Shown here: positions 6,961-15,293 of the stretch, piece by piece
Numbering within the stretch: position 1 is the stretch's first letter
How the letters are laid out: each line of letters starts with the position of its first letter
Made by a program: the position numbers and the translations under genes
The notes under the pieces: model-generated
What the model saw: the letters and a program-made list of their open reading frames with translations, nothing else
Told to the model about the DNA's origin: nothing
Database searches by the model: none
Source of the DNA: Lachnospiraceae bacterium
Lineage (GTDB): Bacteria; Bacillota; Clostridia; Lachnospirales; Lachnospiraceae
Direction: 5' to 3'
Assembly: GCA_022510585.1 (NCBI GenBank)
Contig: JAFLTF010000009.1
Location: 1 to 42,773 of the forward strand
DNA length: 42,773 bases

Positions 6961-8439
6961 ATGAGAGGAATAGATACACAGGTTCGCAAAAACAGACGCC
7001 GGATTTTTAAAGAAGTTGCAAATCTGGCTTATCATTCTGAAAATTTAAAAGATGATATAGAGGCTCTGCCTTATAAAATAGTGGATTATGATGAATCGGA
7101 GTATGAGAGCATCTATAGAGAACGAGCGATTGTGCGTGAGCGGATCCGTCTGGCTATGGGTCTGTCGCTGCGGCCGGAAAATCAGCCTGTTCATCTGACG
7201 CAAGGGTTGGAAGAAAGCAATATTGCGGAGAAGTATTATGAGCCGCCTTTGATGCAGGTCATCCCTTCCGCCTGTAATGCCTGCCCGGAGAATCGCTATC
7301 AGGTGACGGATAAATGTATGGGTTGTGTGGCGCATCCCTGCAGGGAAGTATGTCCCAGAGAGGCCATTTCCATGAAAAACGGGAAATCCGTTATCGATCA
7401 GGAGAAATGTATCAGATGCGGTAAATGTAAAGCGATCTGTCCTTATGATGCAATATCCCATCAGGTGAGACCATGTGCCGGAGCATGTGGCGTGAATGCA
7501 ATCAAAAACGATCCCAAAAACAGAGCAGTGATCGACAGTGAACTTTGTGTATCCTGCGGGCAGTGCATGGTAAACTGTCCTTTTGGTGCCATAGCGGATA
7601 AATCCCAGATTTTTCAGTTGATCCGTGCTCTTCAGTCGGGACATCAGATCATAGCACAGGTTGCGCCTGCTTTTGTAGGGCAGTTCGGTCCCGATGTGAC
7701 ACCGGATATGCTCAAGACGGCGTTAAAAGAATTAGGCTTTTTTGATGTGTATGAAACAGCAATCGGAGCGGATATGGGCGCCATGGCGGAGGCGGAGCAC
7801 TATGCGAAAGAGGTCGCGACGGGAAATCTGCCGTTCAGCCTGACTTCCTGCTGTCCTTCCTGGTCTGTGCTTGCGAAGAAGTTTTTCCCGGAAACCATAG
7901 ACAAGATATCCAATGCGTTGACGCCAATGGTGGCAACAGCCAGGGTGATCAAGAAAGAACATCCGGATGCCAAGGTTGTTTTTATCGGACCCTGTGCATC
8001 GAAAAAGTTGGAAGCATCCAGACGGACGATTCGTTCGGATGTGGATTTTGTCATTACCTTTGAAGAACTTACCGGTATGTTTGAAGCCAAGGGGATCCTT
8101 TTAAATGAAATTCAGGCCATGGACGAACTGAAAGGTGCAACCGGGGCAGGGCGCGGTTATGGAGTTGCAGGCGGTGTTGCCAGCGCCATAGAAGAGTGTG
8201 TCAGGGAATATTATCCTGATGTGGAGGTCAATATTGAACATGCCGAAAGTCTTTCCGAATGTAAGAAGATGCTGATGCTTGCCAAAGCGGGCAAGAAGAA
8301 CGGCTGTCTGATTGAGGGAATGGCTTGCCCGGGCGGCTGTGTGGCAGGTGCGGGAACCAATATTGCGATACCGCAGGCGGCGAAAGCCGTAGGAAACTTT
8401 AAAGCGGCAGCTGCGCAGAAAATTCCAAATATGGAATAG
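6961..8439 (+). CDS. [FeFe] hydrogenase, group B type
   Basis: A 492-residue iron-sulfur enzyme. The ATG at 6961 is preferred over the TTG at 6949, which abuts GGGAAAGG; a TTG at 6955 is also possible. The N-terminal half has several [4Fe-4S] motifs (for example CIRCGKCKAICPYDAI and CVSCGQCMVNCPFGAI) plus an extra Cys cluster near CNACPENR. The catalytic half carries three H-cluster motifs: TSCCPSW (about residue 294), PCASKKLE (about 343) and EGMACPGGCVAG (about 454). All four cysteines expected to hold the H-cluster are present. The variant motifs match the group B family rather than the classical bifurcating enzymes. It probably couples ferredoxin oxidation to H2 production or sensing. No maturases (HydE/F/G) or electron-transfer subunits are in the window. 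Confidence 0.88.
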   Translation: MRGIDTQVRKNRRRIFKEVANLAYHSENLKDDIEALPYKIVDYDESEYESIYRERAIVRERIRLAMGLSLRPENQPVHLTQGLEESNIAEKYYEPPLMQVIPSACNACPENRYQVTDKCMGCVAHPCREVCPREAISMKNGKSVIDQEKCIRCGKCKAICPYDAISHQVRPCAGACGVNAIKNDPKNRAVIDSELCVSCGQCMVNCPFGAIADKSQIFQLIRALQSGHQIIAQVAPAFVGQFGPDVTPDMLKTALKELGFFDVYETAIGADMGAMAEAEHYAKEVATGNLPFSLTSCCPSWSVLAKKFFPETIDKISNALTPMVATARVIKKEHPDAKVVFIGPCASKKLEASRRTIRSDVDFVITFEELTGMFEAKGILLNEIQAMDELKGATGAGRGYGVAGGVASAIEECVREYYPDVEVNIEHAESLSECKKMLMLAKAGKKNGCLIEGMACPGGCVAGAGTNIAIPQAAKAVGNFKAAAAQKIPNME

Positions 8440-8483
8440 CAAAATCGGAAAATATACTGGAAAGGTAAGGAAACGATAGAGAT

Positions 8484-9938
8484 ATGCAGAAAATAAGAAC
8501 AAGATATGCACCAAGCCCTACAGGGCGCATGCATGTGGGAAATTTAAGGACAGCGTTATATGCGTATTTGATTACCAAGCATGAGGGCGGTGATTTTATC
8601 CTGAGAATTGAGGATACCGATCAGGAACGTTACGTGGAAGGCGCTGTGGATATTATTTATCGTACACTTGATAAAACAGGACTGATTCCCGATGAAAGTC
8701 CGGAACAGGATAAAGGTGTGGGGCCTTATGTGCAGAGCGAGAGGCAGGCACAGGGAATCTATTTGAAATATGCGAAAGAACTGATTGATAAGGGAGAAGC
8801 TTATTATTGTTTCTGCGACAAAGAAAGGCTTGCAACTTTGACAAGGGAAGTAGCGGGAAAAGAAATCAATGTTTATGACAAGCATTGTCTGCATTTGTCC
8901 GAAGATGAGATCAAAGCTAATCTGGAAACCGGAAAACCCTATGTGATCAGACAGAACAATCCGACAGAGGGCACAACGGTCTTTCATGATGATATTTACG
9001 GAGATATTTCCGTAGATAACGGGGAATTGGATGATATGATCCTGATCAAATCCGACGGATTTCCGACTTATAATTTTGCAAATGTTGTGGATGACCATTT
9101 GATGGGAATCACCCATGTAGTCAGAGGAAACGAATATCTATCTTCTTCTCCGAAATATAACCGCCTTTATGAGGCTTTCGGATGGGAAGTGCCTAAATAT
9201 ATCCATTGTCCGTTGATTACTGATGAAGATCACCAGAAACTGTCCAAACGCAGCGGTCACTCTTCTTATGAAGACTTGATCGAGCAGGGGTTCCTGTCAG
9301 AAGCGGTTGTCAATTTTGTGGCGCTTCTGGGATGGAGTCCGGAAGGTACGGAAGAAATCTTTACCTTGGAGCAGTTGGTGGAAAAATTTGACTACCATCA
9401 TATTTCCAAATCACCGGCCGTATTTGACTATACGAAGTTGAAGTGGATGAACGGGGAATATATGAAGGCAATGGATTTTGATAAGTTCTATCAAATGGCA
9501 GAGCCTTATTTAAAAGAAACTCTCACCCGAGATTTGGATTTAAAAAAGATTGCCGAAATGGTAAAGACCAGGATTGAGATTTTTCCTGATATTGCCGGTC
9601 TTGTGGATTTCTTTGAAGAACTTCCGGAATATGATACACAGATGTATGCTCATAAAAAGATGAAGACAAGCGAAGCTTCTTCTTTGGAGGTATTGACGGA
9701 ATTGCTTCCGATCTTAGAAGCACAGGAAGATTACAGCAATGATGCCCTTTATCAGACTTTAACAGACTATGTGGCAAAGAAAGACTGTAAGAACGGCTAT
9801 GTTATGTGGCCGGTCAGAACCGCGGTATCCGGCAAACAGATGACTCCTGCCGGCGCTACCGAGATCATGGAAGTGCTGGGAAAAGAAGAGTCGCTTAAAA
9901 GAATCAGAAAAGGAATCGAGAAATTACAAAATGTCTGA
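8484..9938 (+). CDS. gltX: Glutamyl-tRNA synthetase
   Basis: A 484-residue class I synthetase that charges tRNA-Glu, and possibly tRNA-Gln if the organism uses the amidotransferase route. It opens with [16 protein letters not shown], holding the HIGH-type signature, and has the KMSKS-type loop KLSKRSG near residue 252. The [13 protein letters not shown] segment and a Cys pair in [10 protein letters not shown], with a further Cys in KHCLHLS, fit the family. The length is normal. The helicase gene starts 8 nt before this stop, so the two are translationally coupled. No T-box is visible upstream. Confidence 0.97.
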   Translation: MQKIRTRYAPSPTGRMHVGNLRTALYAYLITKHEGGDFILRIEDTDQERYVEGAVDIIYRTLDKTGLIPDESPEQDKGVGPYVQSERQAQGIYLKYAKELIDKGEAYYCFCDKERLATLTREVAGKEINVYDKHCLHLSEDEIKANLETGKPYVIRQNNPTEGTTVFHDDIYGDISVDNGELDDMILIKSDGFPTYNFANVVDDHLMGITHVVRGNEYLSSSPKYNRLYEAFGWEVPKYIHCPLITDEDHQKLSKRSGHSSYEDLIEQGFLSEAVVNFVALLGWSPEGTEEIFTLEQLVEKFDYHHISKSPAVFDYTKLKWMNGEYMKAMDFDKFYQMAEPYLKETLTRDLDLKKIAEMVKTRIEIFPDIAGLVDFFEELPEYDTQMYAHKKMKTSEASSLEVLTELLPILEAQEDYSNDALYQTLTDYVAKKDCKNGYVMWPVRTAVSGKQMTPAGATEIMEVLGKEESLKRIRKGIEKLQNV

Positions 9939-11778
9939 ATTAACCATAAATCCTATACAGAAGCAGGCTATTGAATTTGCTGCCGGTACCATGCAGGTCC
10001 TTGCGGGTCCCGGCAGCGGAAAAACTTTCGTGATCACGCAGCGTATCAGGTATCTGATGGAACATTACGATGTGGATCCTTCTAAAATCCTGGTGATCAC
10101 TTTTACCAAAGCGGCGGCAAATGAGATGAAACAGCGGTTCTACAAGCTAATGGAAGGAAAAAATCCACCTGTAAGTTTCGGTACATTTCACGCAATCTTT
10201 TATCATATCTTGAGACAAACCGGTCAATATCGCAAGTTTACCCTGATTACAGAAACCGAAAAAAGAAAGCTTTTATTACAGCTTTTGCAAATGCCCGCAA
10301 CACAACTGCTTATGGAGAATGAAAAAGTAGATGCACTGATTCAGCTGATCAGTCAAATAAAAAACAACGGTGAAAAACTAGATGATTTAAAACAGGAAAT
10401 GTTTACCGAAGAAGAGCTGCGAGGAATTTATCTGCATTACAATCAGTTTTTGACAGAATTTCAAAAGATGGATTTTGATGATATGGGACTTTTATGTTTG
10501 AAATTATTTCAGGAAAATCCGAAGATCCTTTCAAGTTGGCAGGAAAAATACCGGTATATCCTGGTGGATGAATTTCAGGACATCAATCCGATACAGTATC
10601 AGATCGTCAAATATATAGCGGCATCGGAGGAGAATCTTTTTATTGTAGGTGATGACGATCAGTCAATTTACGGATTTCGGGGTGCAAGACCGGATATTAT
10701 GAAACAGTTTATGAAAGATTATCCGAATGCAAGGCAGTTGCTTCTAGATATCAATTATCGATGCCATGAAGAAATTGTGAAATCTTCTTTACAGGTGATC
10801 GATGTGAATAAGAATCGATTTTTCAAAAAGATTCAGGCGGCACATAGTTCGGGTCATGGAGTGATAGTGCAGTATTTTCCCGATAAAGAGGAAGAGTATG
10901 ACAGCTTAGTCGGCGCATTGAAGTCTGTTTATGAGGGCAGCCAACCGGAATTGCTGTCCGAAACGGCCGTGATATACCGGACTAATTATGAATGCAGCCT
11001 GCTTGCGCAGAAATTACTTTATCAGGGCATTCCCTTTATCATGAAAGAACCTTTTAGAAGTCCGTATGATCATTTTGTGATCAAAGACCTGCTGGCTTAT
11101 CTGGAATTTGCAAGCGGAAACAGAAGTCGGGAGATTTTTCACCTTTTCATGAACAGACCGCTGCGGTATTTAAGAAAAGATAGCGCAAGAGGCAGCACAG
11201 TGACCCTGGAAGAACTTCTGGCATATTATAAAGATAATGTAAATATGCAGGATACAGCGCGAAAACTGTTCGGCGATATCGAAAGGATATCAAAGATGCG
11301 CCCCTATCTTGCCCTGCATTATATCAGACAGGTGATCGGGTATGATACTTATCTGAAAGAAACTTATGATGCGGCATCTTTCGAAAAACTTCTTCAGATT
11401 GCTGAGGATTTCCAAATGACTGCCAAAGAATATAAATCCTTTTCAGAATTGAATGACTATATCGGTCAATGCAGGGAATTGGCAAAAGAAAAACAAAAGG
11501 AAGAAGCCGACGCGCAAGATCAGAAGAAAATCGGTGTTCATCTGATGACGATGCACGCTTCGAAGGGATTAGAATTTCCTACGGTTTATCTTCCGGATGT
11601 CAATGAAGGCAAGATTCCTTCCAGGCAGTCAGTGACTGCAGAAGAGATAGAAGAGGAACGCCGTATGTTTTATGTTGCAATGACACGGGCTAAAAATGAT
11701 CTGTATATACTTTTTTGCAAGAAAGAGGGTGGAAAGGACACCCCTTCAAGGTTCTTAGAGCCTATTCTGAAAACTTAA
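9931..11778 (+). CDS. UvrD/Rep-family DNA helicase, short form
   Basis: A 615-residue superfamily 1A helicase. The motifs are in order: Q-motif region [10 protein letters not shown], Walker A AGPGSGKT, Ia [74 protein letters not shown] and [17 protein letters not shown]. All catalytic motifs look intact, so it should be an active 3'-5' ATP-dependent DNA helicase in repair or replication restart. It is about 100 residues shorter than typical PcrA and ends soon after motif VI, so it lacks the C-terminal extension that PcrA uses for RNA polymerase contact. I therefore leave the symbol blank. It overlaps the gltX stop by 8 nt. Confidence 0.93.
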   Translation: MSELTINPIQKQAIEFAAGTMQVLAGPGSGKTFVITQRIRYLMEHYDVDPSKILVITFTKAAANEMKQRFYKLMEGKNPPVSFGTFHAIFYHILRQTGQYRKFTLITETEKRKLLLQLLQMPATQLLMENEKVDALIQLISQIKNNGEKLDDLKQEMFTEEELRGIYLHYNQFLTEFQKMDFDDMGLLCLKLFQENPKILSSWQEKYRYILVDEFQDINPIQYQIVKYIAASEENLFIVGDDDQSIYGFRGARPDIMKQFMKDYPNARQLLLDINYRCHEEIVKSSLQVIDVNKNRFFKKIQAAHSSGHGVIVQYFPDKEEEYDSLVGALKSVYEGSQPELLSETAVIYRTNYECSLLAQKLLYQGIPFIMKEPFRSPYDHFVIKDLLAYLEFASGNRSREIFHLFMNRPLRYLRKDSARGSTVTLEELLAYYKDNVNMQDTARKLFGDIERISKMRPYLALHYIRQVIGYDTYLKETYDAASFEKLLQIAEDFQMTAKEYKSFSELNDYIGQCRELAKEKQKEEADAQDQKKIGVHLMTMHASKGLEFPTVYLPDVNEGKIPSRQSVTAEEIEEERRMFYVAMTRAKNDLYILFCKKEGGKDTPSRFLEPILKT

Positions 11779-11803
11779 AAGGAAGAACCGCTACAGCGAT
11801 TCT
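11776..11803 (-). terminator. Probable terminator of the DUF1292 gene
   Basis: AGAACCGCT (11784-11792) and AGCGATTCT (11795-11803) form a near-perfect 9-bp hairpin spanning the stop codon of the minus-strand DUF1292 gene. Read on the minus strand it is followed by TTCCTTTT. Read on the plus strand it has no T-run, so it mainly serves the minus-strand gene. Confidence 0.45.
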
Positions 11804-12153
11804 CCCCCTTCTAAATCCATGATCTCGTCAAATTCCGCAGAATCCAGATATTCATCAAAAGCCTCTCCGACAGCCTCATATTCATCGTCATCGTCAATGT
11901 ATTCTAAAACCGGCTCTTTATTCGGATCATTTTCATCCTCAAAATAGCGATAGAACCAGACTTCTCCGTTATCATTCTGCCCGTTTTCGTTTAACGGCAA
12001 AAGCACGATATAATCCTGATCTGCTATGGTTAAGATGGTAATAACGGCGCAAGTCACATGAGAACCGTCGTCCAAGTCCAAATCTACGGTCATTTCTTCG
12101 GATTCTGCTCCCGTCAGGTTCGTATCTTTTGTATTGCGATTGTTCTCTTTCAT
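11791..12153 (-). CDS. DUF1292 family acidic protein
   Basis: A 120-residue, very acidic protein. The core (about residues 20-80) has the DUF1292 pattern: VDLDLDDGSHVTCAVITILT, a hydrophobic strand DYIVLLPLNE, and VWFYRYFEDE. A C-terminal acidic helix carries EYEAVGEAFDEYLDSAEFDE. The family is widespread in Firmicutes and of unknown function; it is often encoded near yrzL/ruvX in other genomes. It is the only minus-strand gene between the helicase and the GH13-like gene. It has its own promoter (12187-12215), a purine-rich GGAAAGGGG ribosome binding site and its own likely terminator. Confidence 0.85.
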   Translation of the reverse strand: MKENNRNTKDTNLTGAESEEMTVDLDLDDGSHVTCAVITILTIADQDYIVLLPLNENGQNDNGEVWFYRYFEDENDPNKEPVLEYIDDDDEYEAVGEAFDEYLDSAEFDEIMDLEGGESL

Positions 12154-12186
12154 GGTAAAACTGCCCCTTTCCTAGTAATTAAGTCT

Positions 12187-12215
12187 ATTTTACAGAATGT
12201 GTACAAGAGAATCAA
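12187..12215 (-). promoter_or_regulatory. Sigma-A-type promoter of the DUF1292 gene
   Basis: On the minus strand, TTGATT (12215-12210) and TAAAAT (12192-12187) are separated by exactly 17 bases. The start site would lie near 12180, giving a leader of about 27 nt that contains the GGAAAGGGG ribosome binding site. Confidence 0.6.
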
Positions 12216-12321
12216 TGCATTTTTTTGTTTTTTTTCGGGATGGTAAAAAGATGTTATTCGTGTTATACTATACAAACAGGAGCTAATAAGATACACATCA
12301 AAGAGAACACCCGGAGGTTTT

Positions 12322-14289
12322 ATGCAGAAATCTTTTCATGTGACGGCTTCATCTATTTATCCATTGGGCGTATGTTTTGTACCGGAAGGGCTACATATCG
12401 CCGCAATCTGCGACAAAGAAACGGATTGCGGTATTCTTTTATTTGATAAAAATCATAAAGACGGTATCAAAATACCTTTTTTACAGGAAAGTAGAAAAGG
12501 AAATATTCATGCTATGCTGCTGCAGGGTTATCATGATAAAGATTGTACCTATCTTTTCTATCAGGGCGAGGAACTTTTTCAGGATAATTACGCATATGCT
12601 CTTGAAAATGAGAGGAAATACGGTGAGGATAAGGAAATACCGTCCCGTTGCAAAGTGCTGGGAGATACTTATGACTGGGAAGAAGATAAGTCTCCGACAA
12701 TTCCTTTTGAAGAAAGTATCATTTATATGCTGCATGTGCGGGGATTTACAAAACATCGTTCCTCCGGTGTTCGTGCCAAAGGAACCTATGCCGGTGTTAT
12801 GGAAAAAATCCCCTATTTGAAAGAACTTGGGATCAATGCTGTTTTACTGATGCCTACCTATGAATTTGATGAAATTTTACGAAAAGAAAAGCAGCCCCAA
12901 AGTATGGAGCAAGCAGCCCTTTTCTATAAAGAAAAAGGTGAACAGGAAGAACCCATCCGTATCAATTACTGGGGATATCAGGAAGGCTTATACTTTCTGC
13001 CCAAATATGCCTATTCCCATAAAAAAGATGCGGTAACGGAATTTAAAGACCTTGTAAAGGCGTTGCATCAAAATGGAATAGAGATCCTGATGCAGTTTTA
13101 TTTTCCGCCTACGGTGGGTTATACGAAAATGTTTCATATTCTTAAATATTGGGTATTGGAATATCATATTGACGGTTTTCAGCTTATGGGAAATGATATT
13201 CCGCTGCATACGCTTCGAAAAGAACCATTATTAGCGGAAACCAAGCTGATCGGAGAAAAAGATGATCATTCCGGTGAGACCGGTAATCCTGCAGATATAA
13301 GTGCAAATGTTTCGTTTTACCGTAATTTTGGTTATATGAACGATAACTTTCTATATGATATGAGAAGGCTGTTAAAAGGCGATGCCAATATGATTGAAAG
13401 TCTGGTCTGTCTTTGCAGGAAAAATCCGACGGATCGAGGAATTGTCAATTATATTGCCAAACAGGACGGCTTTCGTTTATATGATCTGGTTTCCTATAAC
13501 AACAAGCATAATGAACCCAATGGTGAAGATAATCAGGACGGAAATTCGGAGAACTTTAGTTGGAATTGCGGTATTGAAGGAAAAACGCGAAAGAAAGATA
13601 TCACGAACCTGCGGCTGCGGCAGATGAAAAATGCGCTTTCGTTTGTCATGCTTTCACAGGGAACGCCGCTTCTATACAGCGGAGATGAATTTGCCAACTC
13701 ACAGGAAGGGAATAACAATCCCTATTGTCAGGATAATCCAGTCTGTTGGATCAAATGGAATCATCTTAAAATCGGAGAAGAGCTTTTAGCCTATACCAAA
13801 GAACTGATTGCCTTACGAAAAAGGCATTCCATCCTGCATATGCGAACGCCGCTTAGGGGGATGGATCATCTTTCCTGTGGCTATCCGGATATTTCTTTTC
13901 ACGGAAGAGAAGCCTGGATACCAAATACATCGTCAGAAAGCAGGAGTCTTGGAATCATGTATTGCTGCCGCTATGGGAAAGATGAGGACAAGGCAAAAGA
14001 AACTTTGCTTTATCTCGGTATTAATATGCATTGGATGACGCAACAGTTCGGTCTGCCGCAAATACCGAAAGGACTGGAATGGGTACGGATATTATCCACA
14101 GATTCCCGGGAAACGGAGAGAGAAGTACTTCCCAAGGCGGACCAGGAAACGCTTCAATATATACAGATCCCGCCTCGCACCGTCATGATATACAGCGCAC
14201 AAAGAGGACGGACAGAGGAGGAATATGAGGAGAAGGAAAAAACAATTAAGAAAAAGAGAAATATTAAGAGAACGCGGGAATCATCATGA
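12322..14289 (+). CDS. GH13 (GlgX/pullulanase-like) protein lacking catalytic residues
   Basis: A 655-residue protein aligned by eye with glycogen-debranching and isoamylase-type GH13 enzymes. It has an N-terminal CBM48-like part (about 1-130), the barrel entry MLHVRGFTKH, YWGYQEGLYF, LVSYNNKHNEPNGEDNQDG, SWNCGIEG and LSQGTPLLYSGDEFANSQEG. The catalytic regions are degraded. The region I DVVxNH motif reads MQFYFPP. Region II, normally GFRFD with the Asp nucleophile, reads GFQLMG (about residue 285). Region IV HDG reads QDG. The acid-base Glu may survive in LIGEKDD. The loop between regions I and II is much shorter than usual. The best reading is a non-catalytic glucan-binding or regulatory protein. 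GGAGG precedes the ATG by 6 nt. The stop overlaps the next gene as ATGA. Confidence 0.85.
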   Translation: MQKSFHVTASSIYPLGVCFVPEGLHIAAICDKETDCGILLFDKNHKDGIKIPFLQESRKGNIHAMLLQGYHDKDCTYLFYQGEELFQDNYAYALENERKYGEDKEIPSRCKVLGDTYDWEEDKSPTIPFEESIIYMLHVRGFTKHRSSGVRAKGTYAGVMEKIPYLKELGINAVLLMPTYEFDEILRKEKQPQSMEQAALFYKEKGEQEEPIRINYWGYQEGLYFLPKYAYSHKKDAVTEFKDLVKALHQNGIEILMQFYFPPTVGYTKMFHILKYWVLEYHIDGFQLMGNDIPLHTLRKEPLLAETKLIGEKDDHSGETGNPADISANVSFYRNFGYMNDNFLYDMRRLLKGDANMIESLVCLCRKNPTDRGIVNYIAKQDGFRLYDLVSYNNKHNEPNGEDNQDGNSENFSWNCGIEGKTRKKDITNLRLRQMKNALSFVMLSQGTPLLYSGDEFANSQEGNNNPYCQDNPVCWIKWNHLKIGEELLAYTKELIALRKRHSILHMRTPLRGMDHLSCGYPDISFHGREAWIPNTSSESRSLGIMYCCRYGKDEDKAKETLLYLGINMHWMTQQFGLPQIPKGLEWVRILSTDSRETEREVLPKADQETLQYIQIPPRTVMIYSAQRGRTEEEYEEKEKTIKKKRNIKRTRESS

Positions 14290-14831
14290 AAGTATGGAGG
14301 CATTTTAAAACAATCACATATCATAAGTATCTGGTAATGCAGGGTTGCTTTAAGGTTGGTCTGTATAAGCAGGGACTGCTGCATGATCTGTCCAAATACA
14401 GTCCATCCGAATTTATAGTCGGCGCCAAATACTATCAGGGCAACAGAAGTCCTAATAATGCGGAGCGTGAAGACATCGGCTATTCTTCCGCCTGGCTGCA
14501 TCATAAAGGGCGGAACAAACACCATTACGAATACTGGATCGATTATAGTATGAAGGAGATTCCGGGAGGTATGGCTCCGGCTCCGATGCCGGATAAATAT
14601 ATTGTGGAAATGCTGATGGACAGGATTGCGGCATGTAAAGTATATCACGGAAAAACCTATACGGATAAAGATCCGCTTATTTATTATGAATCCGGAAAGG
14701 AACAGGCTCCTTTGCTGCTGCATGAGAAAACAAGAAAAAAACTGGAATTTTTATTGCGCATGCTGGCACAGAAAGGAGAGGACTACACCTTTTCCTATAT
14801 CAAACGGCGAATTTTATATAAAATATCCTAG
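14286..14831 (+). CDS. DUF5662 family protein
   Basis: A 181-residue protein assigned to DUF5662 from memory of the family. Notable features are LLHDLSKYSPSEF, a His-Asp pair reminiscent of HD-domain metal sites, a second His-rich stretch (WLHHKGRNKHHYEYW), a Pro-Met-rich turn (GGMAPAPMPDKY) and a helix with MLMDRIAACKVYHGK. The spacing of His and Asp residues suggests a metal-dependent hydrolase, but no activity is known to me. Its ATG overlaps the stop of the GH13-like gene (ATGA), so the two are co-translated. That pairing with a catalytically dead GH13 protein is the main clue to its role. Confidence 0.8.
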   Translation: MKVWRHFKTITYHKYLVMQGCFKVGLYKQGLLHDLSKYSPSEFIVGAKYYQGNRSPNNAEREDIGYSSAWLHHKGRNKHHYEYWIDYSMKEIPGGMAPAPMPDKYIVEMLMDRIAACKVYHGKTYTDKDPLIYYESGKEQAPLLLHEKTRKKLEFLLRMLAQKGEDYTFSYIKRRILYKIS

Positions 14832-14841
14832 TAGCAGATAA

Positions 14842-14881
14842 CTCTCTTTTGGCATAAGATATCTTATGAAAAAAAAGAGAG
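14842..14881 (+). promoter_or_regulatory. Hairpin sequestering the ribosome binding site of the Cys-rich gene
   Basis: CTCTCTTTT (14842-14850) pairs with AAAAGAGAG (14873-14881) around a perfect 16-base palindrome, CATAAGATATCTTATG (14853-14868). The 3' arm includes the GAGAGG ribosome binding site of the gene starting at 14892. No T-run follows, so it does not look like a plus-strand terminator. It may limit translation until opened, or protect the mRNA 5' end. Confidence 0.6.
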
Positions 14882-14891
14882 GATGCTATCG

Positions 14892-15155
14892 ATGAACTCA
14901 TGTTGTATTTTACTATTACTCTTACTGTGTAATTCAAATTCCGACTGCGGTGGTTCCGGCCGTATAGGCTTTGGCCGCAATGGAAGAAATCGTCATAACG
15001 ATAATCGCAGCAGAAACGACGGCGGTTGTGACAATGATTATGATGATGACTGTGACTGTCAGGATAATGAATCAAGATTTTCATCGAGGTTTGATACAAG
15101 ATCGACGTTTGGCAGCAACGCGGAAACCTGTGGCTGTGAAGAAGATAACGATTAA
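14892..15155 (+). CDS. Small Cys-rich protein, Gly/Asn/Asp/Arg-rich, unknown function
   Basis: An 87-residue protein from ATG 14892. The ORF-track start at 14883 abuts the GAGAGG site, while 14892 is 9 nt beyond it. It opens MNSCCILLLLLLCN, a short hydrophobic run flanked by cysteines. A low-complexity region rich in Gly, Asn, Arg and Asp follows, with nine Cys in total, including CDCQD and CGCEED. It is not a standard signal peptide: there is no positive N-terminus or cleavage motif. Similar short Cys-rich proteins with a CCxLLLLL start occur in spore-forming gut Clostridia as I recall, and a spore or envelope role is possible. I assign no family. The gene stands between two strong RNA-hairpin sequences. 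Confidence 0.65.
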   Translation: MNSCCILLLLLLCNSNSDCGGSGRIGFGRNGRNRHNDNRSRNDGGCDNDYDDDCDCQDNESRFSSRFDTRSTFGSNAETCGCEEDND

Positions 15156-15163
15156 AGCATAAA

Positions 15164-15217
15164 AGATGCTGCATAGCGATAGGAGAACAACATGTTTTCA
15201 TGTCCTGTGCAGCATCT
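15164..15217. repeat. 54-nt inverted repeat between the Cys-rich gene and trpS
   Basis: AGATGCTGCA (15164-15173) and TGCAGCATCT (15208-15217) are perfect 10-bp arms. Inside, AGGA/TCCT and ACATG/CATGT around TTTT can extend the stem, so most of the 54 nt can pair. It ends 2 nt before the trpS -35 box. There is no T-run on the plus strand; on the minus strand it is followed by TTTT. It may be a terminator of the upstream unit lacking a U-tract, an mRNA-stabilising structure, or a protein-binding site. Confidence 0.6.
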
Positions 15218-15218
15218 C

Positions 15219-15247
15219 TTGACGAAAACAGATGCCGATGATAAACT
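15219..15247 (+). promoter_or_regulatory. Sigma-A-type promoter of trpS
   Basis: TTGACG (15219-15224) and TAAACT (15242-15247) are separated by 17 bases. The leader would be about 40 nt, too short for a T-box riboswitch, and no T-box consensus is present. Confidence 0.55.
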
Positions 15248-15293
15248 ATTTTTTGAAATTTGATTGGATTGAAATACATTTGGAGGCAGTATC

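Noticed and set aside
7045-7644. 199-residue minus-strand ORF inside the hydrogenase
   Set aside because: It is a shadow of the hydrogenase reading frame, with no recognisable domain or start signal.
14800-15279. 159-residue minus-strand ORF across the Cys-rich gene
   Set aside because: It lies opposite the DUF5662 end and the Cys-rich gene, spans the inverted repeat, and its His/Arg/Cys-rich composition reflects antisense of Asp/Gly/Asn codons.
15156-15293. T-box riboswitch upstream of trpS
   Set aside because: The spacer is too short and lacks the T-box consensus; a conventional promoter with a leader of about 40 nt explains it better.
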